Of a stretch of DNA of 64,000 nucleotides, positions 60,144 through 64,000 are shown piece after piece (within the stretch, counting starts at the first letter, position 1; every line of letters starts with the position of its first letter). The DNA lies in contig NZ_LT635539.1 of assembly GCF_900120195.1 (NCBI RefSeq), positions 1,349,257 to 1,413,256 of the forward strand, written 5' to 3'. The position numbers were made by a program, and so were the translations under genes. Below the pieces are notes generated by a model, which made no database searches, had not been told where the DNA came from, and saw only the letters and a program-made list of their open reading frames with translations. This DNA comes from Blautia sp. Marseille-P3087. GTDB taxonomy: Bacteria; Bacillota; Clostridia; Lachnospirales; Lachnospiraceae.

Positions 60144-61796
60144 TTAAAAGCCAAACATGATCTTAAGAATCTGATCGGCTGTCTTGCTTTTGAATCCATC
60201 CGGATCAGAAAGTGTAGCCGGATACCATCTCAGGTAATTACCACGACGGATAAAATTACCTGTAGTAGTATGATACTCATATTTCTTGTATCCTGCATAT
60301 CTGGACATGTACTTCTTCGCAAGCGCTGCAGCCTGGCTGCTGGATTTACCTTCTGGTGTCGGGGTACCTGCGATCTGCACACCGGCATCCGGTGTAGAAT
60401 GTACGATCACTGCACTCCTGTCAGAACACTGTCCGAGGACGATCCATGTATGTCCGTCATCGTATCCGATATCTCCCGGATATAATTTGTAATTGTGCTG
60501 GGATAAGTAATTCTGATTTACAACTGTTCCCCACCCCAGTGTCTTTCTATAATAGTTGCCGATATCTCCGGAAACAACCGTATATCCATATCCAACATTG
60601 CTTCTTGTCTGCATAACCTGATATGCAGCCCATCCTACAAATCCGGAACAGTCAAGCCCTTTTGCTCTGTTAGTCGTACTCAGATCACGATAATTGTTAT
60701 AATTGTAGCTGCTGCTCTGACTCAGATAAAATTTCTGCCAGTTTGACTTCACACCCTTCAGCGTGGAATCATACCAGCCGCCGCCCCAGATATAAAGCGC
60801 CTGGCCTACAGGCTTCAGTGCACCTGCCAGATAATTCTTGATTGTCTTCGATCCGGTCTGTCCAACAGGCTTCGGGTCATTTTTGAAATATGATGTATCC
60901 ACTGCTTCAGAATCTGAAGAACCGTCATAAATCATTGCACCGGTAGAACTGAACTGGTAGCTGACACCATTGATTGTTTTGGAGCCGGTAACCATTTTGA
61001 ATGTTTTTGTATCAAAATAGTATTTGCTTCCATCGATCGTCACCCATCCTCCGGTTGCAATACCTGTACTCTTATTAAAGTAATATGTACTGCCGTCTAC
61101 TTTATACTTGCCTGCCACCATTACACCATTACTTTTGAAATATCTTTTCTGGCCTTTGCCATTTGTCAGCCAGCCTGTCGCCATCCGGTAATATTTTCTG
61201 CGGAAAAATCTGACATTACCCGCTGAGGATTTCACAAAACCATCTCTTGCTGCTCCGGTCTTTCCATCGAAGTAATAGTAATAACTGCCAATCTTATTAA
61301 GACTTCTGTACATCTTACCATCACTTCCAAAGTACCATTTCTGGTTCTTGTTATTTGTCATCCAGCCTGTCGCCATCGTATAAGTTTTGGTATTGAAATA
61401 TCTGTAAAAATTATTTCCGAATTTTACAAATCCACCGACTGAAAATCCTGTCTTTTTATTAAAGTAATAATACTTTCCGGCTACTTTCTGAAAACCTGTA
61501 TACATTGCTCCGGTTCTGGAATCATAATAGCGTAAAACCCCTTTTGCGCTTCTCATCCAGCCTTTATAGAGCACGCCGGTACTTCTGTTCAGATAATATT
61601 TCTTACCATTAAGAGTGAGCCAGCCCTTTACTATCTTTCCATTCTTATAATAGTATGTCTTTCCACTTATTGTCCGGAACCCGTTCGTTGCCGCCTGCGT
61701 ATCTACAGTTGTCGCCTGAAACGCAAAGCCTGCTGCAAAAAGCATTACTCCTAAAAATATGCCCACGATCCATGACTTTTTGCATACCTTTCCCAT
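60144..61796 (-). CDS. Secreted cell-wall-binding-repeat protein with C-terminal NlpC/P60-like domain
   Basis: The protein has 550 residues. After a signal peptide (1-33) come about twelve choline/glucan-binding-type repeats (GWLTLNGKKYYLNRSTG and similar, about residues 40-285). The C-terminal domain (about 310-550) has GLDCSGFVGW and GDIGYDDGHTWIVLG, the Cys and His of an NlpC/P60-like peptidase. I chose the second ATG, at 61796, because AGAGG lies 8 nt before it; the first ATG is only 2 nt from that site. A consensus promoter and a WalR-type box lie upstream, as for cell-wall turnover genes. Confidence 0.9.
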   Translation of the reverse strand: MGKVCKKSWIVGIFLGVMLFAAGFAFQATTVDTQAATNGFRTISGKTYYYKNGKIVKGWLTLNGKKYYLNRSTGVLYKGWMRSAKGVLRYYDSRTGAMYTGFQKVAGKYYYFNKKTGFSVGGFVKFGNNFYRYFNTKTYTMATGWMTNNKNQKWYFGSDGKMYRSLNKIGSYYYYFDGKTGAARDGFVKSSAGNVRFFRRKYYRMATGWLTNGKGQKRYFKSNGVMVAGKYKVDGSTYYFNKSTGIATGGWVTIDGSKYYFDTKTFKMVTGSKTINGVSYQFSSTGAMIYDGSSDSEAVDTSYFKNDPKPVGQTGSKTIKNYLAGALKPVGQALYIWGGGWYDSTLKGVKSNWQKFYLSQSSSYNYNNYRDLSTTNRAKGLDCSGFVGWAAYQVMQTRSNVGYGYTVVSGDIGNYYRKTLGWGTVVNQNYLSQHNYKLYPGDIGYDDGHTWIVLGQCSDRSAVIVHSTPDAGVQIAGTPTPEGKSSSQAAALAKKYMSRYAGYKKYEYHTTTGNFIRRGNYLRWYPATLSDPDGFKSKTADQILKIMFGF

Positions 61797-61833
61797 ACCC
61801 ATAACCTCTTTCTGTAAACAAAAATGCTTACTT

Positions 61834-61850
61834 TTTACAATCTTGTTACA
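61834..61850 (-). promoter_or_regulatory. WalR-type box in the leader of the cell-wall hydrolase gene
   Basis: On the minus strand TGTAAC-N5-TGTAAA fits the WalR/YycF consensus TGTWAH-N5-TGTWAH exactly. It lies between the -10 and the start codon. Confidence 0.55.
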
Positions 61851-61863
61851 ATATTATGTAGGT

Positions 61864-61892
61864 ATTATATCGCATGTTTTTCTTTCCGTCAA
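61864..61892 (-). promoter_or_regulatory. Promoter of the cell-wall-binding NlpC/P60 gene
   Basis: TTGACG (61887-61892), 17-nt spacer and TATAAT (61864-61869) on the minus strand. Confidence 0.8.
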
Positions 61893-61949
61893 CAAAAAAT
61901 GTAAAGCACTGTTAATCGTTCCAGTTTTAATGTTTCAAACATAATAAAA

Positions 61950-61984
61950 ACAAAAGGATGAAACCAGCGGCTTCACCCTTTTGT
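61950..61984 (-). terminator. Terminator of ddh
   Basis: ACAAAAGGGTGAA and TTTCATCCTTTTGT pair around a short G+C loop, then TTTTATT on the minus strand. Confidence 0.8.
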
Positions 61985-62028
61985 TATTTTTCACTTTTTA
62001 ATCTGTGCGAGTATCTTCCAGCGAAGAA

Positions 62029-63015
62029 TTAAAGAAGATGTTTTCTTAATTCTGCACCATCAAGTGCACTTAAATATGCCGGTGCAACATCAAATACAGT
62101 CTTGCATCCCTTCTGTCCTTCCTGACTCATGCGATATGCAGCTCTTGCATAAGCAACGATAACGGAAGAAGTAAATTCCGGATTGGAATCCAGTTTCAGG
62201 CTGTACTCGATCACATGGTTATTTTCATCGTTCCAGCCGGTCTTGCCGGTACGGATTACGAATCCACCGTGCGGGATACCACTGTGATCACGTTTCAGTT
62301 CTTCTTCGGAAATGAAATGTACGGTTGTGTCATATTCGTCGAAGTAGTTCGGCATGGTCTTGATCTCTTGCTCGATGCGTGCGAGATCTGCGCCTTCTTC
62401 TGCTACTACGAAGCATTCTCTTGTATGTTTCTGTCTGGTAGTCAGCTCCGGATTCTTTCCGCTTCTGACTGCTTCCAGTGCTGCTTCAACCGGAACAGTG
62501 TACTGTTTGCCGTCTTTGACACCATCAATACGACGGATTGCATCAGAATGTCCCTGGCTCACGCCTTTGCCCCAGAATGTATAATCTTTACCGTTTGTCA
62601 GGATTGCATTTGCATACATTCTGTTGAGGGAGAACATTCCCGGATCCCAGCCTACAGAAATAATTCCGACATGATCACTCTCGGAAGCTGCTTTGTCTAC
62701 ATTTGCAAAATGCTCCGGAATTCTTGCATGGGTATCAAAGCTGTCAACAACATTGAACCACTGTGCATATTTCGGTGTCTGAACCGGAAGGTCTGTAGCG
62801 CTTCCTCCACAGAGAATCAGAACATCGATTTTATCTTTCATTTTTTCCGCTTCATCTACATGATATACTTTTGCTGTATCTGTAAGAATCTTTACTGATG
62901 CAGGATCACGACGTGTAAATACGGCAACAAGCTCCAGATCCGGATTGTGTTTGACTGCACATTCTACTCCTCTTCCAAGGTTGCCATATCCTAAAATACC
63001 AATACGAATACTCAT
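62029..63015 (-). CDS. ddh: meso-Diaminopimelate D-dehydrogenase
   Basis: The enzyme has 328 residues. It makes meso-diaminopimelate from tetrahydrodipicolinate, ammonia and NADPH in one step for lysine and peptidoglycan synthesis. The NADP motif is IGILGYGNLGRGVE. The family stretches VVAVFTRRDP-like (LVAVFTRRDP), NVVDSFDTHARIPEH, SVGWDPGMFSLNR and GKGVSQGHSDA are all present. AGGAGG precedes the ATG. It stands alone behind a good promoter. Confidence 0.96.
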   Translation of the reverse strand: MSIRIGILGYGNLGRGVECAVKHNPDLELVAVFTRRDPASVKILTDTAKVYHVDEAEKMKDKIDVLILCGGSATDLPVQTPKYAQWFNVVDSFDTHARIPEHFANVDKAASESDHVGIISVGWDPGMFSLNRMYANAILTNGKDYTFWGKGVSQGHSDAIRRIDGVKDGKQYTVPVEAALEAVRSGKNPELTTRQKHTRECFVVAEEGADLARIEQEIKTMPNYFDEYDTTVHFISEEELKRDHSGIPHGGFVIRTGKTGWNDENNHVIEYSLKLDSNPEFTSSVIVAYARAAYRMSQEGQKGCKTVFDVAPAYLSALDGAELRKHLL

Positions 63016-63091
63016 TATGATTTCCTCCTGTAATTATCTTCCCTTACTGTCCTTTGATGCAATAGCACTTTAGTACAGCAATACATTCATT

Positions 63092-63120
63092 ATAATAATA
63101 TCACTCTTATGAAATGTCAA
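63092..63120 (-). promoter_or_regulatory. Promoter of ddh
   Basis: TTGACA (63115-63120), 17-nt spacer and TATTAT (63092-63097) on the minus strand. Confidence 0.75.
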
Positions 63121-63176
63121 TTTTTTTATGGCAGGATTTTGACCAGGTTGCCGCGAACGAAGTCAACAGTAACTGA

Positions 63177-63815
63177 TCAGCAGCAAAATATACCACTGCC
63201 CGGGCAGCACATACCACAGAACATATTTGCAAGACACAGCTTCATGCAGTAATCACTTCCATCCACCGGCATTCCGCCGAATGGATTCTGCTGTTCCTGA
63301 TACCAGCTTCCTCCGCCTTCCAGTCTCTGAAGAAGCATCCGGTACTGCATATTATCCGGCTCCATATTGACTGCCGTACGTGCATCGTTCATTGCATTTA
63401 CATTATTACCAAGCCCCATATTCGCCATTGCCGACAGATAATACCACTGCCCGTTTCTCTGACTCAGGGAAGAAAGTACGTTCATTGCCTCCTGAAAATG
63501 CTGACTCTGGATGTAGTTTGCCGCTGCCTGTCTGCGAATGGCTTCTTCATCCTGATACGTACTCTGGCTCTGACCGCCAAAGCCGCCGAATCCCCCATAG
63601 GAATTGTAATTTCCGGAAGTCCCGTACTCCTTTTCTTTCATGATCTGCTCGTAAGCCTGCTGTACTTCTTTAAATTTCTCTTCCGCCTGCGCCTTGTTCG
63701 GGTTGTTGATATTCGCATCCGGATGGTATTTGCGGCTGAGTTTACGATATGCTTTTTTTATTTCTTCATCTGAGGCATCTCTGGAAATACCCAGCACACT
63801 ATATGGATCAAACAT
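63177..63815 (-). CDS. J-domain (DnaJ-like) protein with TPR-like middle and Cys-rich tail
   Basis: The protein has 212 residues. Residues 1-65 form a J domain with the HPD motif ([15 protein letters not shown]). A Gly/Tyr/Gln region follows, then helical repeats (about 100-165, [25 protein letters not shown]), and a tail with [19 protein letters not shown] and FCC at the very end. It lacks the DnaJ zinc fingers, so it is a specialised partner of DnaK. I chose ATG 63815, which overlaps the upstream stop (ATGTTTGA). Confidence 0.85.
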   Translation of the reverse strand: MFDPYSVLGISRDASDEEIKKAYRKLSRKYHPDANINNPNKAQAEEKFKEVQQAYEQIMKEKEYGTSGNYNSYGGFGGFGGQSQSTYQDEEAIRRQAAANYIQSQHFQEAMNVLSSLSQRNGQWYYLSAMANMGLGNNVNAMNDARTAVNMEPDNMQYRMLLQRLEGGGSWYQEQQNPFGGMPVDGSDYCMKLCLANMFCGMCCPGSGIFCC

Positions 63816-64000
63816 GTTCTTTCTCCTGTTCTTTCTTCCGCTTCCCGGAAACGGTCTCAAATCTGCACCACACTCCGGAATACAGGATATTCCGAAGAAT
63901 ATCGGTATATTTTATAATAGGAAGTTTCTCGAATTCCCGGCAGGTTTCTGCCATCATCATCATAAGCATATTCTTTACCCGGTCATCGAACCCCTTTATT
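63808..64000 (-). CDS. C-terminal part of a DUF5685-like protein (5' end outside window)
   Basis: An open frame of about 64 codons enters from the right edge and stops at 63808, overlapping the J-domain start. The end contains [22 protein letters not shown] and [16 protein letters not shown]. This resembles the C-terminus of DUF5685 proteins, which I recall next to J-domain genes in Clostridia. The call rests on a short segment and on context. Confidence 0.45.
   Translation of the reverse strand, partial: IKGFDDRVKNMLMMMMAETCREFEKLPIIKYTDILRNILYSGVWCRFETVSGKRKKEQEKEHV

Noticed and set aside
1-64000. tRNA or rRNA genes
   Set aside because: I saw no cloverleaf with CCA-type ends or rRNA core sequences on either strand.

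Overview
The window reads as chromosomal DNA from an anaerobic, fermentative gut Firmicute, most likely a member of Lachnospiraceae. The evidence is the moderate G+C, strong AGGAGG-type ribosome sites, TTGACA-N17-TATAAT promoters, a Firmicute type IV pilus locus, a glycyl-radical fucose/rhamnose microcompartment of the kind known from Roseburia and Clostridium phytofermentans, and meso-diaminopimelate dehydrogenase. The genus cannot be fixed from the sequence alone.

Layout. (1) 21501 down to 1, minus strand: a type IV pilus operon in the order pilB, pilT, pilC, major pilin, prepilin peptidase, a PilM-PilN fusion, PilO, four minor pilins (one GspK-like) and a very large discoidin-containing surface protein that runs off the left edge. 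Upstream lie an 18-bp perfect palindrome, a degenerate array of about 53-bp repeats (21690-22135), a membrane-anchored SH3 protein, and an unclassified structured RNA with its own promoter and terminator (23583-23747). (2) 23777-24232: a small PBECR-type nuclease-like gene. (3) 24395-41840: L-fucose isomerase, a divergent AraC regulator, and a complete B12-independent propanediol microcompartment with diol dehydratase and activase, fuculose-phosphate aldolase, PduP, two alcohol dehydrogenases, PduL, PduS/PduT, EutN-type vertex protein, four BMC-H shell proteins, a DeoR regulator and, unexpectedly, a PduO adenosyltransferase. No fuculokinase or fucose permease is present. (4) 42158-44480: a PHP phosphoesterase, a block of large imperfect palindromes, and a cobalamin-riboswitch unit with two successive terminators, a 30-codon ORF and a cysteine-rich small-domain protein. 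(5) 44718-48501: NudC, a soluble LacI-type sensor fused to GGDEF, and a GarR-like reductase whose promoter lies in a 49-bp palindrome. (6) 48689-55732: a sugar ABC transporter, an HPr-like protein without the phosphoacceptor histidine, a GH32 fructosidase and a divergent LacI repressor with visible operators. (7) 55770-64000: a polar amino acid ABC transporter behind an attenuator-like leader, two NlpC/P60 cell-wall hydrolases (one with a WalR-type box), ddh, a J-domain protein and the end of one more gene.

How the parts connect. The fucose module converts fucose to lactaldehyde and 1,2-propanediol, then to propanal, propanol and propionyl phosphate inside a shell. Its two promoters share A/C-rich direct repeats. 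The pilus assembly ATPase has a textbook 24-5-24 MshEN c-di-GMP motif and the window also carries a putative sugar-sensing diguanylate cyclase, so c-di-GMP control of pili by sugar availability is a reasonable hypothesis. The HPr-like protein, a cre-like site and the LacI operators point to catabolite control of the fructoside genes.
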